Positions 54,026-64,000 are shown, counted from the first letter of the stretch. The stretch: 64,000 nt of DNA from Streptomyces sp. P3 (GCA_016893485.2 JAFEKX020000001.1:2046001-2110000); one strand, 5' to 3'. Translations and numbers: made by a program. Notes: generated from the letters alone by a model not told the origin.

Positions 54026-55169
54026 TCCGAACCTCGCCCGCAATCCGGTCCGTTCGTCCGTCGCCACCGCTGCCGCGCCCGCGGTCACCGTCTCGTACAC
54101 GGAGAGGATGTCCGCGCCGACCGTCGACCAGTCGAAGCGTCGTACGTGGGCGCTGCCGCTGCGGCGCAGGTCGGCCAGGCGGTCGGGGTCGCCCAGGAGG
54201 CGTACGGCTGCCTCGGCGAGGGCGTCGGCGTCCTCGTTGGTGAAGAGTTCGCCGGCGCCGCCCTGGTCGAGGACCTGGGCGAAGGCGGGAGGTCGGAGGC
54301 GAGGACCGGGGCGCCTGCGGACATGGCCTCCACGAGGATGATGCCGAAGCTCTCGCCGCCGGTGTTGGGGGCCACGTAGAGGTCGATGCTGCGGAGGAAG
54401 CTGGCCTTGTCCTCGTCGCTGATCATGCCGAGGAACTCGACGCGGGAGCGGAGGTCCTCGGGGAGGGACTCGACGGCCTCCTCCTCGTCGCCTCGGCCCG
54501 CGATCAGGAGTCTGGCCTGCGGGTGTTCGGCGAGGATCTTCGGCAGGGCCTTCATGAGGACCGGGAGGCCCTTGCGGGGTTCGTCGATGCGGCCGATGAA
54601 GCCGATGGTCCCGCCCTGCCATTCGGGCTTGGGTTGGGCGCGGGCGAAGAAGTCGACGTCGACGCCGTTCGGGATGACGACCGCGTCGCCGCCGAGGTGT
54701 TCGACGAGGGTGCGGCGGGCGTACTCGCTCACGGCGATCCGCGCGCTGATCTTCTCCAGCGCGGCCTGGAGGATCGCGTACGCGGCGATCATCGCCCGGG
54801 AGCGCGGGTTGGAGGTGTGGAAGGTGGCGACGATCGGGCCCTGGGCGGCCCAGCAGGCGAGGAGGCCGAGGGAGGGTGAGGTCGGTTCGTGGATGTGGAT
54901 GACGTCGAACTCGCCGTCGTGCAGCCAGCGTCGGACCCGGGCGGCGGACAGGAAGCCGAAGTTCAGGCGGGCCACCGAGCCGTTGTACGGCACCGGGACG
55001 GCGCGGCCGGCCGAGACGACGTATGGCGGCAGGGGGTGTCGTCGTCGGCCGGGGCCAGGACGGAGACCTCGTGACCGAGCCGGATGAAGTACTCGGCGAG
55101 GTCTCTGATGTGGAACTGGACGCCGCCGGGGACGTCCCAGGAGTAGGGGCAGACGATGCCGATCCTCAC
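54011..55169 (-). CDS. pimA: Phosphatidylinositol alpha-mannosyltransferase PimA (two frameshifts)
   Basis: GT4 glycosyltransferase that adds the first mannose to phosphatidylinositol. Start GTG 55167-55169 overlaps the acyltransferase stop. N-terminal Rossmann half: RIGIVCPYSWDVPGGVQFHI and FDVIHIHEPTSPSL; C-terminal half: GTIGFIGRIDEPRKGLPVL and the GT4 EX7E motif in GGESFGIILVEAMSAGAPVL. Losses near 55035 (DDTPLPPYVVSAGRAVPVPY) and near 54290 (ASDLPAFAQVLDQGG). Corrected length is 386 residues. The order pgsA-patA-pimA is the mycobacterial phosphatidylinositol mannoside cluster. Confidence 0.9.
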
Positions 55170-56077
55170 GAGGGCCCCTTGCTGGGATCGAGGTCCGCGA
55201 GCCACAAGCGCTGGAGCATGTGCCAGTCCTCCGGGTGGTCGGCGATGCCGGTGGCGAAGGCGTCTGCCAGCGCCTGTGTCATGACAGACGTCTTCTTGGC
55301 CCGGTCGCCTGACTCGGGCACCTCGACCGGCGGGTGGACCCGGCCCCGCATGACCGGTGAGTCGTCGTACCAGAGCGTCACGGGGAGCAGGATCGCGCCC
55401 GTCTGCTGGGCGAGAAGGGCCGGTCCCGCGGGCATCCGCGTGGCCTCGCCGAAGAACGTGACCTCGACGCCGGAGGCGGACAGGTCGCGTTCGGCGACCA
55501 GGCAGACCAGGCCGCCGTCGCGCAGGCGCCGCGCCAGGGTGCCGAAGGCGGTGCCGCCGCTGTGCGGGAGGACCTCCATGCCGAGGCCCTCGCGGTAGGC
55601 GACGAAGCGGTCGTAGAGCGTCTCGGGCTTGAGGCGCTCGGCCACCGTGGTGAACGGGGTCTCCAGGGCTGTGGTGACCCAGGCGCCCGCGAGGTCCCAG
55701 TTGGCCAGGTGGGGCAGCGCGAGGATGACCCCGCGGCCGGAGGCGATGCCGTCGGTGAGGTGGTGCAGGTCCTTGGGGTCGAAGCCCGTGCGGATCCGCT
55801 CGGCGCTCCAGGCGGGGAGCCGGAAGGACTCCATCCAGTAGCGCAGGTACGACCGCATGCCCGCGCGCGAGAGCTCGGCGAGCCGCTCGGGGCTCGCGTC
55901 GGGCACCACGCGCGCGTAGTTGCTCTCCAGCCGCTGGACGCCCTTGCCGCGGCGCTTCCAGGCGAGGTCGGCGATGGTGCGGCCGAGCCGGACGGCTACC
56001 GGCTCGGGGAGTTTCTTGACGGTGCTCCAGCCGACGCCGTAGAGCGTGTCCGTCAGCCGCTCCTGGGCACTGCTCAC
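55166..56077 (-). CDS. patA: Phosphatidylinositol mannoside acyltransferase
   Basis: 303 residues, intact. Lipid A acyltransferase-like (LpxL/HtrB superfamily) enzyme expected to acylate the mannose of PIM. Start GTG 56075-56077 overlaps the pgsA stop. The HX4D motif is ALPHLANWDLAG, the second conserved region DGGLVCLVAERDLSASGVEV, and MPAGPALLAQQTGAILLPVT follows. No transmembrane helix; peripheral membrane association is likely. Coupled to pimA by a GTGA overlap. Confidence 0.88.
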   Translation of the reverse strand: MSSAQERLTDTLYGVGWSTVKKLPEPVAVRLGRTIADLAWKRRGKGVQRLESNYARVVPDASPERLAELSRAGMRSYLRYWMESFRLPAWSAERIRTGFDPKDLHHLTDGIASGRGVILALPHLANWDLAGAWVTTALETPFTTVAERLKPETLYDRFVAYREGLGMEVLPHSGGTAFGTLARRLRDGGLVCLVAERDLSASGVEVTFFGEATRMPAGPALLAQQTGAILLPVTLWYDDSPVMRGRVHPPVEVPESGDRAKKTSVMTQALADAFATGIADHPEDWHMLQRLWLADLDPSKGPS

Positions 56078-56751
56078 GGGGTGGCCCCGCTGCTGTGCTG
56101 GGCGGCCTCCTGAGCGGCGGCGGCGTCGGCCTCGGCGGCCTCACGGCGGACCGTGACGACGCGCTGGATCAGCGTGACGAGGCTGCCCACGGCGACGATC
56201 CACAGCGCGATGGGCAGCAGCCACTGGATGCCGGGGACGCCGAACTTGTGGAGTCCGGCGAGGCCGCACGCGACGAGTGAGATCACGAGCCGCTCGGCGC
56301 GCTCGACCAGGCCGTTGACCGCGACCGGCAAGCCGATCGCCTCGCCGCGCGCCTTGGTGTACGACACCACCTGGCCGCTGGCCAGGCAGAAGATCGAGAC
56401 GGCGCACAGGGCGATGTTGTCTCCGCCGCCCGCGTACCAGAGGGCCAGGCCGCCGAAGACCGCGCTGTCCGCGACCCGGTCGAGCGTGGAGTCGAGGAAG
56501 GCGCCCCAGCGGCTGGAACGGCCCAGCTGGCGGGCCATGTTGCCGTCGACGAGGTCGGAGAACACGAACAGCGTGATCACGACCGTGCCCCAGAAGAACT
56601 CGCCCATGGGGTAGAAGACCAGCGCGCCCGCGACCACTCCGGCGGTGCCGAGGAGGGTGACCGTGTCGGGGCTGACGCCCCGGCGGATCAGAAACGCGGC
56701 GAACGGCGTGAGGACACGCGTGAAGAATGCACGCGCGTACTTGTTCAGCAT
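56074..56751 (-). CDS. pgsA: Phosphatidylinositol phosphate synthase (CDP-alcohol phosphotransferase)
   Basis: 225 residues from ATG 56749-56751 with GGAAGG upstream; the longer open frame to 56928 is Arg/Gly-rich and lacks family similarity. The catalytic signature D-x2-D-G-x2-A-R-x8-G-x3-D-x3-D is complete: DLVDGNMARQ, then WGAFLDSTLDRVAD. Six helices. In actinobacteria this locus makes phosphatidylinositol phosphate from CDP-diacylglycerol and inositol phosphate, feeding PimA. The Ala/Glu-rich C-terminal tail is cytoplasmic. Confidence 0.9.
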   Translation of the reverse strand: MLNKYARAFFTRVLTPFAAFLIRRGVSPDTVTLLGTAGVVAGALVFYPMGEFFWGTVVITLFVFSDLVDGNMARQLGRSSRWGAFLDSTLDRVADSAVFGGLALWYAGGGDNIALCAVSIFCLASGQVVSYTKARGEAIGLPVAVNGLVERAERLVISLVACGLAGLHKFGVPGIQWLLPIALWIVAVGSLVTLIQRVVTVRREAAEADAAAAQEAAQHSSGATP

Positions 56752-57040
56752 GGCCTTCCCGAGGGTCGGTGTCGCCGCGCGGCCCTGTTGGCCACCGGCT
56801 GGCCCATCGTAGCCACGCGCGCGCGTGGGCGACGGCCGGGCACCCGTGCGCCCCTGTTCTGAATGGCCGCGGCACGGCTCGATGCCATCGGCGCCGGCGG
56901 CCGGATCGCGTCCGCTGTATGGACGCACCGTGACGGGAGTGGAAAGCTCGAAGGACCGCGGGCGTCATCGGAGCCGCCACCGCACGCGGCTGCGTGTGTC
57001 CGCGCCCACAGTGACCTCACCGTGTACGGGAGGCAAGGCC

Positions 57041-59239
57041 ATGGGCGACAAGGCGAACGCACACCCCGGAGCCGCCGGCAGGGCTACAGCGGCCGACCAC
57101 CCCGCGTCCGTACGGAATGTGGTACTGGTCGGCCACTCCGGATCGGGCAAGACGACTCTGGTGGAGGCCCTCGCGCTGACCGCGGGGGCGGTGAACCGGG
57201 CGGGCCGCGTGGAGGACGGCGGCACCGTCTCCGACTACGACGAGATCGAGCACCGGCAGCAGCGCTCGGTGCAGCTCTCCCTGGTGCCCGTCGACTGGGA
57301 CGGGTACAAGGTCAATCTTCTCGACACCCCCGGGTACGCCGATTTCGTCGGCGAGTTGAGGGCCGGTCTGCGCGCGGCGGACGCGGCCCTCTTCGTCGTC
57401 TCGGCCTCCGACGGGGTGGACGGCTCGACCCGCATGGTGTGGGAGGAATGCGCGGCGGTGGGCATGCCGCGCGCCATCGTCATCACGCATCTGGAGTCCC
57501 GCCCGCGCGGACTTCGAGTCCATGACCCGCACCTGCGCGGAGGCCTTCGGCGCGGACGACCCCGACGCCGTACTCCCCTGTACCTCCCGCTGCACGGCGC
57601 GGCGGGGCCGGACGGGCACGCGCCCGTGACCGGTCTTGTCGGGCTGCTGTCGCAGAAGCTGTTCGACTACGCGTCCGGGGAGCGCAAGGAGTCCGAGCCC
57701 GGGTCCGACCAGCTCCCCGGGATCGAGGAGGCCCGCAACCGGCTCATCGAGGGGATCATCGCGGAGAGCGAGGACGAGACCCTCATGGACCGCTATCTCG
57801 GCGGCGAGGAGATCGACGTCGAGACGCTCATCGGGGACCTGGAGCGGGCCGTGGCGCGCGGGGTCTTCTTTCCCGTCCTGGCGGCCGCTCCCGCCGCCGA
57901 GGGCTCCCGGCAGGGTCTCGGCACGGTCGAGCTGCTGGAGCTGATCACAGGCGGTTTCCCGACCCCGCTGGAGCGCGCGGCGCCCGGGGTCACCACGGTC
58001 GACGGCAGGGCGCGGGAGCTCAAGCCGTGCGACCCGAGCGGTCCGCTGCTCGCCGAGGTCGTGAAGACCGCCTCCGACCCGTACGTCGGCCGGGTCTCCC
58101 TGGTGCGCGTTTTCTCCGGGACGCTGCGGCCGGACGAGACGGTCCATGTCTCCGGGCACGGGCTCGCCGACCGCGGCCACGAGGACCATGACGTCGACGA
58201 ACGCGTCGGCGCCCTGTCCGCGCCCTTCGGCAAGCAGCAGCGGGCGCTCACGCACTGCATCGCGGGCGACCTCGCGTGCGTGGCGAAGCTGGGCCGCGCG
58301 GAGACCGGGGACACGCTCTCGGCCAAGGACGACCCGCTCCTCATGGAGCCCTGGGAGATGCCGGACCCGCTGCTGCCGCTCGCCATCCAGGCACACAGCA
58401 AGGCGGACGAGGACAAGCTCTCGCAGGGCCTGAGCAGGCTCGTCGCCGAGGACCCGACCATGCGCCTGGAGCAGAACCAGGACACCCACCAGGTCGTCCT
58501 GTGGTGCCTCGGCGAGGCCCACGCGGACGTCGCCCTGGAACGGCTGCGCAGCCGCTACGGCGTCCAGGTCGACCTCGTCGCGCACAAGGTCTCCCTGCGG
58601 GAGACGTTCGCCGCGAAGGCGCAGGGGGCGCGGCCGGCACGTCAAACAGTCCGGCGGGCACGGGCAGTTCGCGATCTGCGAGATCGAGGTCGAGCCGCTG
58701 CCGGGCGGCACGGGCATCGAGTTCGTGGACAAGGTCATCGGGGCGCGGTGCCCCGACAGTTCATCCCGTCGGTGGAGAAGGGCGTAAGGGCACAGGCCGC
58801 CAAGGGAGTTGCCGCAGGGCATCCTCTTCTCGACGTACGGATCACGCTCCTTGACGGCAAGGCGCACTCGGTGGACTCCTCGGACGCCGCGTTCCAGACG
58901 GCCGGCGCGCTGGCCCTGCGGGAGGCGGCGGCCGACGCGAAGATCCACCTCCTGGAACCGGTGGCCGAGGTGACCGTCCTGGTCGGCGACGACTACGTGG
59001 GCGCGGTGATGAGCGACCTCTCCGGGCGGCGCGGCCGGGTCCTCGGCACCGAGCAGACGACCGGCGGGCGCACCCTGATCCGCGCGGAGGTCCCGGAGAT
59101 AGAGATCGGCCGCTACGCCGTCGACCTCCGCTCCCTCTCGCACGGCACCGCCCGCTTCAACCGCGCCTACGCCCGCCATGAACCGATGCCCCAGCAGATC
59201 GCCGAACGGATCCGCCAAGAGGCGGGCGACGCCCCGTAG
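57041..59239 (+). CDS. Elongation factor G-like protein, EF-G2 (two masked indel pairs)
   Basis: 732 residues from ATG 57041. Translational GTPase paralogue: G1 [11 protein letters not shown]3 [14 protein letters not shown], then domains II-V ending [20 protein letters not shown]. The usual G4 NKxD is replaced in this family; here the G4 area reads [20 protein letters not shown] after correction. The frame is open, but a gained base near 57495 with a lost one near 57580, and a gained base near 58630 with a lost one near 58746, leave two garbled stretches (about 30 and 38 residues; the second should read [20 protein letters not shown]). Role unproven; mycobacterial FusA2/EF-G2 homologues lack clear translocase activity. 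Confidence 0.85.
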   Translation: MGDKANAHPGAAGRATAADHPASVRNVVLVGHSGSGKTTLVEALALTAGAVNRAGRVEDGGTVSDYDEIEHRQQRSVQLSLVPVDWDGYKVNLLDTPGYADFVGELRAGLRAADAALFVVSASDGVDGSTRMVWEECAAVGMPRAIVITHLESRPRGLRVHDPHLRGGLRRGRPRRRTPLYLPLHGAAGPDGHAPVTGLVGLLSQKLFDYASGERKESEPGSDQLPGIEEARNRLIEGIIAESEDETLMDRYLGGEEIDVETLIGDLERAVARGVFFPVLAAAPAAEGSRQGLGTVELLELITGGFPTPLERAAPGVTTVDGRARELKPCDPSGPLLAEVVKTASDPYVGRVSLVRVFSGTLRPDETVHVSGHGLADRGHEDHDVDERVGALSAPFGKQQRALTHCIAGDLACVAKLGRAETGDTLSAKDDPLLMEPWEMPDPLLPLAIQAHSKADEDKLSQGLSRLVAEDPTMRLEQNQDTHQVVLWCLGEAHADVALERLRSRYGVQVDLVAHKVSLRETFAAKAQGARPARQTVRRARAVRDLRDRGRAAAGRHGHRVRGQGHRGAVPRQFIPSVEKGVRAQAAKGVAAGHPLLDVRITLLDGKAHSVDSSDAAFQTAGALALREAAADAKIHLLEPVAEVTVLVGDDYVGAVMSDLSGRRGRVLGTEQTTGGRTLIRAEVPEIEIGRYAVDLRSLSHGTARFNRAYARHEPMPQQIAERIRQEAGDAP

Positions 59240-59266
59240 TTCGCCCGTTGTCCGGCGATCTTCGGT

Positions 59267-59297
59267 GTCGGCGGGCGGCTTTCGGCCGTCCGCCGAC
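59267..59297 (+). terminator. Terminator after the EF-G2 gene
   Basis: GTCGGCGGGCGGC (59267-59279) pairs with GCCGTCCGCCGAC (59285-59297), 13 bp with one G-T pair and a five-base loop, 27 bases after the stop. No strong T run follows. Confidence 0.65.
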
Positions 59298-59402
59298 GAA
59301 TGTCAGTGGCTGCCGATACGCTGATGACCTGATCAACAGGTGTGCGGAGCACGGAAGTCGGGAAAGCCGCAGAAGCGGGAGCAGCGGCGATCGGGGGCGG
59401 GA

Positions 59403-61070
59403 ATGACCGTTGACAGCGGTTACGCGGACATCTTCGGACCACAGGTGCCGCGAACCGGCGACGAGGGGCAGACGGCGACCTTCGCGCTGGCCTCGGCGGC
59501 CTACCGGGACAACCCGGTGGCCGACATCAAGAAGGCCGACAACGAATGGCACCAGACGGCCGTCAACGCGGGCCGCAAGTGGGCGACGATCTTCCGTCCG
59601 AACCTCGGTGAGGCCTTCTCCGGAGCCGTCGTCTCCCGCATGCTCGGCCCCGGCCGCAAACCGCTGATCCAGTCCTTCGGCACCGAACCGCAGGCGGTCG
59701 TCGAGCACGCCCTGGCCGCGAACAACATCCGCCGGGCCCGGGACAACCGGCTGTCCATGATCATGGTGCTGTGCGGGGTCCTGTTCCTGCCCGGACTCAT
59801 CGTCTGGCTGCTGGTCTTCCAGCTGCGCAGCCTGATCGACAAGCGCACGCTGACCAACAAGCGGGCGGGCGCGATCGCCACCACCCTCCTCGTCGCCGTC
59901 GGCGCGGTCGCCGTGATCGTCCTGATCAAGATGCCGTTCCACGGCTTCTGGTCCTGGTACGCACGCGCGTGCGTCGTTCTCCCGGTCGTCGGCTGGCTGT
60001 GGGCCAAGCAGGTCTGCGAGAGCACCGCGAAGGATCTGCGCGAGCGCTGGGGCAGCCTGCTCTCCGGGAGCAGCGTCGGCGCGAAGGTCCCCGAGGCGGT
60101 GCCGACCAGCCCCGGCGAGACCCAGGCCGAGCAGCTCCGCCAGTCCCTGGCCAAGCTCAGTGCCGAGCAGCAGTCGAACTCGATCTTCTACGCCGGTCCC
60201 AAGGGCATCCTCGGCATGGGCACCCGCTGGGGCAGCTGGCAGCTCGCCGAGGACCTGATCGCGCGGGACGCCGACCGGGAGATCCACCCCTTCCGCAGCT
60301 GGGACGTCATCCGGAACATCCATGACGACCTGCGCATGCTGGAGCGGAACACGATCAACACCGGCGGCTTCCCGAAGGCGTCCATACGCCACTGGGTCGT
60401 CACGCCGATCGGTGAGGGCGCGAAGGCGGTGTCCCGGCCCGAGGGCACGGACGTGGACGCGTACCAGGTCAAGACGCACGCGATCCAGGACATCTGCAAC
60501 AAGCAGCAGTTCGGCGCCGGCGACCGGCACTACCTGGGTGTCCAATGGACGCTCTGGGAGGGCCAGTTGGTCATCACGATGATGATCACGGTCACCGTGC
60601 TGCACAAGACCCTGCGCATCGAGATCACCGGCCACGCCCTGGGTCCGGTGAACTCGCTGTTCACCAGCAAGCCCGAGGCCCCGACGAAGAGCGTCCAGAA
60701 GACGTTCAAGCCGTGGGAGAACCGCAGCGTCAAGCTCCCGCTCGTCCCCGCCGACGAGGTGGTCCGCCTCGCGGTCCGCGCCCCGATCACCTGGTACCCG
60801 CCGCTGCTGAACTGGCTCGGCGGCTCCATATCCCTGCCCGAGCCGTTCGGCCTGCGGCACGCCTGGGCCGACCAGCCCTGGCGCCACCGCTTCATGGCCG
60901 ACGACGCGCTGCGCGCCGCGACCCCGGTCCTGCGCGTGGTCCACGCCGCGGCGATCCGCGTCCTCGACGAGAACGGCGTGGACACGGAGAAGTTCGGCAA
61001 CCGCTCGTCGTTCCTCAGCGGCAACGTCCAGGACGCGTCACCGCGAAAGGCCGACCTCTACGACGCGTAG
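59403..61070 (+). CDS. Large membrane protein of unknown function
   Basis: 555 residues, intact, from ATG 59403 with GGGGCGGG upstream. The first 115 residues are soluble; three hydrophobic helices follow near 117-139, 156-176 and 187-203, then a cytoplasmic or exported domain of about 350 residues with no motif I recognise (RHWVVTPIGEGAKAVSRPEG; MMITVTVLHKTLRIEITGHA). There are hints of a helical segment with EQLRQSLAKLSAEQQSN. It lies between EF-G2 and the HIT gene and is transcribed convergently with the latter. Codon use is normal for the genome. Confidence 0.75.
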   Translation: MTVDSGYADIFGPQVPRTGDEGQTATFALASAAYRDNPVADIKKADNEWHQTAVNAGRKWATIFRPNLGEAFSGAVVSRMLGPGRKPLIQSFGTEPQAVVEHALAANNIRRARDNRLSMIMVLCGVLFLPGLIVWLLVFQLRSLIDKRTLTNKRAGAIATTLLVAVGAVAVIVLIKMPFHGFWSWYARACVVLPVVGWLWAKQVCESTAKDLRERWGSLLSGSSVGAKVPEAVPTSPGETQAEQLRQSLAKLSAEQQSNSIFYAGPKGILGMGTRWGSWQLAEDLIARDADREIHPFRSWDVIRNIHDDLRMLERNTINTGGFPKASIRHWVVTPIGEGAKAVSRPEGTDVDAYQVKTHAIQDICNKQQFGAGDRHYLGVQWTLWEGQLVITMMITVTVLHKTLRIEITGHALGPVNSLFTSKPEAPTKSVQKTFKPWENRSVKLPLVPADEVVRLAVRAPITWYPPLLNWLGGSISLPEPFGLRHAWADQPWRHRFMADDALRAATPVLRVVHAAAIRVLDENGVDTEKFGNRSSFLSGNVQDASPRKADLYDA

Positions 61071-61089
61071 CCGACCGGCGTCGCGTGGC

Positions 61090-61638
61090 TCACGCCGTGG
61101 GCCACGCGTCGGCCAGCATCTTCCGGGTGTCCGCGAGCAGTTGCGGCAGCACCTTCGTGTGGCCGACCACCGGCATGAAGTTCGTGTCGCCGCCCCAGCG
61201 CGGGACGATGTGCTGGTGCAGGTGGGCGGCGATGCCCGCGCCCGCGACGCTGCCCTGGTTCATGCCGATGTTGAAGCCGTGCGCGCCGGAGGCGGTCCGC
61301 AGGGCCGTCATCGCCTGCTTGGTGAGGGCCGCGAGCTCCACGGTCTCCGCGTCCGTCAGGTCGGTGTAGTCCGCGACGTGACGGTAGGGCACGATCATCA
61401 GATGGCCGCCGTTGTACGGGTACAGATTCAGCACCCCGTACACCAGCTCACCGCGCCTGACGATGAGCCCGTCCTCATCCGATTTGGCCGGAATCGAGCA
61501 GAAGGGACAGCCGTCGTCCGCACCGGGTCCGGTCGGCTTGTTCTCGCCCTGGATGTAGGCCATCCGGTGGGGCGTCCAGAGGCGTTGGAACGCGTCCGGC
61601 GTGCCCACTCCGATCTGCTGCTCCGGCTCACTCGTCAT
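61090..61638 (-). CDS. HIT-domain protein (Ap4A phosphorylase/hydrolase-like)
   Basis: 182 residues from ATG 61636-61638 (MTSEPEQQIGVGTPDAFQRL); an in-frame ATG at 61650 is an alternative, and neither has a clear ribosome-binding site. A CPFCSI zinc-type pair, NLYPYNGGHLMIVPYRHVAD and the histidine triad AHLHQHIVPRWGGD are visible. Close relatives in actinobacteria (Rv2613c in mycobacteria) are AP4A phosphorylases. Its location beside thrS and the pgsA cluster is the conserved arrangement. Confidence 0.9.
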   Translation of the reverse strand: MTSEPEQQIGVGTPDAFQRLWTPHRMAYIQGENKPTGPGADDGCPFCSIPAKSDEDGLIVRRGELVYGVLNLYPYNGGHLMIVPYRHVADYTDLTDAETVELAALTKQAMTALRTASGAHGFNIGMNQGSVAGAGIAAHLHQHIVPRWGGDTNFMPVVGHTKVLPQLLADTRKMLADAWPTA

Positions 61639-61717
61639 GCAAGGAAGCATATGGCTTCGCCCGTTCGCGGCGTGTCGCCGGGGTTGCGCGAAACCCCTCC
61701 CGCGCCAAGCTGGGCCG

Positions 61718-62372
61718 ATGGACGACGACAGCCGCAAGGCCCGCTGGGAGCGGCGCACGGAGATCCCCTCGCCGTGGCGTCCCTGGTCTTCCTCGCCGCG
61801 TACGCCGTGCGCGTCCTGGCCCACGGCCTGCCCGCCGACTGGCAGGACGTCTGCCTCGCCGTGCTCCTCGCCTCGTGGGCGCTCTTCGCCGTCGACTACG
61901 CCGTCCGCTGGCGGCTGAGCGGCGAGCGGCTGCGCTTCGTCCGCACCCACTGGCTGGACACCCTCGTCCTGCTCCTGCCCCTGCTGCGCCCGCTGCGCAT
62001 CGTCAGGTTCTACGAGACCGTCCAGCGCCGCCGCGGCCGGCCCCGCCTCAAGCTGCACGCACGCGTGATCGTCTACGCCGGCCTGTCCACCCTCCTGCTG
62101 GGCTTCGCCGGCGCGCTCTCCGTCTACCACGAGGAACACGCGGCGCCGGGCGCGACGATGACGACGTTCGGCGACGCCGTGTGGTGGACCTGCGCCACCT
62201 TCGCGACCGTCGGCTACGGCGACATCGCCCCCGTCACCCCGCTCGGCCGCCTGATCGCCGTGGGCATGATGGCCATCGGCCTGGCCCTGCTGGGCGCGGT
62301 CACCGGAACGTTCGCGTCCTGGCTGCTCCAGGTCTTCGCGCGGGAGGACGACGAGAGGCCCCGGGGTTGTGA
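61718..62372 (+). CDS. Potassium channel family protein (two frameshifts)
   Basis: 218 residues after correction. ATG 61718 (MDDDSRKARWERRTEIP). A voltage-sensor-like N-terminal helical part (LAVASLVFLAAYAVRVLAHG; LDTLVLLLPLLRPLRIVRFY) precedes a pore domain with selectivity filter ATVGYGD in CATFATVGYGDIAP, followed by the inner helix MMAIGLALLGAVTGTFASWL. One C is lost near 61769, and one G near 62366 just before the natural TGA (62370-62372). Uncorrected, the frame runs antisense through thrS to 63675. The stop codon lies in the loop of the terminator shared with thrS. Confidence 0.85.
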
Positions 62373-62385
62373 CAACCCCGGGGCC
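62357..62385. terminator. Bidirectional terminator between K+ channel gene and thrS
   Basis: Perfect 13-bp stem GGCCCCGGGGTTG / CAACCCCGGGGCC (62357-62369 and 62373-62385) with the three-base loop TGA, which is itself the channel's stop codon after frame correction. It lies 15 bases beyond the thrS stop. Confidence 0.75.
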
Positions 62386-62400
62386 CTCGAAGCAACGGAC

Positions 62401-64000
62401 TCAGACCTGCACCCGGTCCGCCACGACCTGCTCGATCTTCGCGATGGCCTCGTCGAACGCGATGCCGTTCTCCTGCGAGCCGTCGCGGTAACGGAAGGAC
62501 ACCGTCCCGGCGTTCATGTCCTCGTCGCCGACGATGACCATGAACGGGACCTTCTGCTTCTGCGCGTTGCGGATCTTCTTCTGCATCCGGTCCGAGGACG
62601 AGTCGACCTCGACGCGCAGCCCCTTCTTCTTCGCCGCCACGGCGAACTTCTCCAGGTACTCGACGTGCCCGTCCCCGATCGGGATGCCGACCGCCTGCAC
62701 CGGAGCCAGCCACGCCGGGAACGCGCCCGCGTAGTGCTCGAGGAGCACCGCGAAGAAGCGCTCGATGGACCCGAACAGCGCGCGGTGGATCATGACCGGC
62801 CGCTGCTTGGAGCCGTCGGGACCGGTGTACTCCAGGTCGAAGCGCTCCGGCAGGTTGAAGTCCAGCTGCACGGTGGACATCTGCCAGGTCCGGCCGATCG
62901 CGTCCTTCGTCTGGACGGAGATCTTCGGGCCGTAGAACGCGGCGCCGCCCGGGTCGGGGACGAGCGGCAGCCCCTGCTTCTCGGCCACCTGGCGCAGCGT
63001 CTCGGTGGCCTCTTCCCAGACCTCGTCCGAGCCGACGAACTTCTCCGGGTCCTTGGTCGACAGCTCCAGGTAGAAGTCCGTCAGGCCGTAGTCCCGCAGC
63101 AGGTTGAGGACGAAGGTGAGCGTCTTGTCGAGCTCGTCGGCCATCTGCTCGCGTGTGCAGTAGATGTGCGCGTCGTCCTGGGTGAAGCCGCGCGCCCGGG
63201 TCAGACCGTGCACGACGCCGGACTTCTCGTACCGGTACACGGTCCCGAACTCGAAGAGGCGCAGCGGCAGTTCACGGTACGAGCGGCCGCGCGCGTCGAA
63301 GATCAGGTTGTGCATCGGGCAGTTCATGGGCTTGAGGTAGTAGTCCACGCCCTCGTCGAGCTGCATGGGCGGGTACATGCCGTCGGCGTACCAGTCCAGG
63401 TGCCCGGACGTCTCGAAGAGCTTCCCCTTCGTCGCGTGCGGGGTGTAGACGAACTCGTAGCCCTCCTCCTCGTGGCGACGGCGCGAGTAGTCCTCCATGA
63501 CCCGGCGGACGACACCGCCCTTGGGGTGGAAGACTGCGAGGCCGGAGCCGATCTGGTCCGGGATGGAGAACAGGTCCAGCTCGTTGCCCAGCTTGCGGTG
63601 GTCGCGCTTCTCGGCCTCGACCAGGAAGTCGAGGTGCGCCTTCAGCTCCTCCTTGGAGGCCAGGCGGTGCCGTAGATGCGCTGCAGCATGGGGTTCTTCT
63701 CGCTGCCGCGCCAGTAGGCGGCCGCGTTGCGCATCAGCTTGAACGCCGGGATGTTGCGCGTGGTGGGCAGGTGCGGGCCTCGGCAGAGGTCCTTCCAGCA
63801 CAGGTCGCCGGTCTTGGCGTCGAGGTTGTCGTAGATCGTCAGCTCGCCGCCGCCGACCTCGACGTCCGCGCCGTCGTCGGTCGACGCGGAGCCCTTGATG
63901 CCGATGAGTTCGAGCTTGTACGGCTCGTCCGCCAGCTCCGCGCGGGCGTCTTCGTCGGTCACCACGCGGCGCGAGAACCGCTGGCCGCGCTTCTGGATCT
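62401..64000 (-). CDS. thrS: Threonyl-tRNA synthetase, 5' part missing (one frameshift)
   Basis: About 533 C-terminal codons; the N-terminal TGS region lies beyond the right edge. Editing-domain end ([33 protein letters not shown]), class II core ([57 protein letters not shown]) and anticodon-binding domain ([20 protein letters not shown]) are visible; it ends VVADRVQV with TGA 62401-62403. One G missing near 63669 separates [20 protein letters not shown]. It is adjacent to the HIT gene in many actinobacteria. Confidence 0.95.
   Translation of the reverse strand, partial: DPEARPAVLAPRGDRRRRPRGAGGRAVQARTHRHQGLRVDRRRRGRRGRRRRADDLRQPRRQDRRPVLEGPLPRPAPAHHAQHPGVQADAQRGRLLARQREEPHAAAHLRHRLASKEELKAHLDFLVEAEKRDHRKLGNELDLFSIPDQIGSGLAVFHPKGGVVRRVMEDYSRRRHEEEGYEFVYTPHATKGKLFETSGHLDWYADGMYPPMQLDEGVDYYLKPMNCPMHNLIFDARGRSYRELPLRLFEFGTVYRYEKSGVVHGLTRARGFTQDDAHIYCTREQMADELDKTLTFVLNLLRDYGLTDFYLELSTKDPEKFVGSDEVWEEATETLRQVAEKQGLPLVPDPGGAAFYGPKISVQTKDAIGRTWQMSTVQLDFNLPERFDLEYTGPDGSKQRPVMIHRALFGSIERFFAVLLEHYAGAFPAWLAPVQAVGIPIGDGHVEYLEKFAVAAKKKGLRVEVDSSSDRMQKKIRNAQKQKVPFMVIVGDEDMNAGTVSFRYRDGSQENGIAFDEAIAKIEQVVADRVQV

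Noticed and set aside
61141..63675. 844-codon plus-strand open frame
   Set aside because: It starts antisense to the HIT gene, covers the potassium channel only in the middle, then runs antisense through thrS. High G+C removes stop codons from opposite frames; the extension past 62372 results from one missing G before the channel's stop.

Overview
This is a Streptomyces chromosome segment. It has very high G+C and strong G/C third-position bias, carries the bldD developmental regulator, and follows the actinobacterial order pyrD-carB-carA-pyrC-pyrB-pyrR | bldD | nusB-efp-pepQ | aroB-aroK-aroC | aroE-mltG-ruvX-alaS | rpsD | rarA | hisS | relA-apt-secF-secD-yajC | ruvB-ruvA-ruvC-yebC | pdxT-pdxS | pimA-patA-pgsA | HIT-thrS. 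Both ends cut a gene: the 3' part of pyrD is missing at base 1 and the 5' part of thrS is missing at base 64000. I see no rRNA, tRNA, CRISPR array or insertion sequence.

Layout. 1-8357 (minus): pyrimidine biosynthesis operon with a PyrR-binding leader at its head. 8610-9110 (plus): bldD, followed by two strong hairpins. 9288-15517 (minus): nusB-efp-pepQ, a P-loop ATPase, then aroB-aroK-aroC. 15518-20809: an accessory island of lower G+C on the plus strand, lying between aroC and aroE. It encodes a small secreted protein, a 742-residue protein with peptidoglycan-binding-like repeats and a DUF1906 glycoside-hydrolase-like domain, a three-helix membrane protein and a Tat-exported protein resembling M15 peptidases. 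A decayed second copy of aroE lies on its aroC side. 20810-27455 (minus): aroE-mltG-ruvX-alaS and two small membrane-associated proteins. 27661-29853 (plus): an AfsR-like signalling ATPase. 29859-32845 (minus): rpsD, rarA and a VKOR-family protein. 32988-36516 (plus): a tightly overlapping ABC exporter plus two-component system. 36728-38709 (minus): hisS and a metallo-hydrolase. 38889-41079 (plus): cyclophilin and a DUF349 protein. 41152-56751 (minus): relA, apt, SecDF-YajC, RuvABC, YebC, PdxST and the phosphatidylinositol mannoside genes. 57041-61070 (plus): an EF-G paralogue and an unknown membrane protein. 61090-64000: HIT protein (minus), K+ channel (plus) and thrS (minus).

Sequence quality. 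About 70 single-base indels, mostly the loss of one base from a C or G run, break or garble roughly 34 genes, almost all of them conserved housekeeping genes. When each is corrected, every complete gene returns to a whole number of codons and a normal length for its family. I therefore read them as uncorrected long-read errors rather than pseudogenes, and I annotate each gene over its full span with the break points named. Genes without such errors include pyrR, bldD, aroC, rpsD, rarA, secF, secD, yebC, patA and pgsA.

Most interesting. The aroC/aroE island combines a translationally coupled trio of envelope-directed genes (DUF1906 protein, membrane protein, Tat protein) with flanking aroE homology, one copy intact and one decayed. 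The latter suggests how the island arrived or was retained. Its function is unknown; cell-wall remodelling or inter-bacterial antagonism is my inference.
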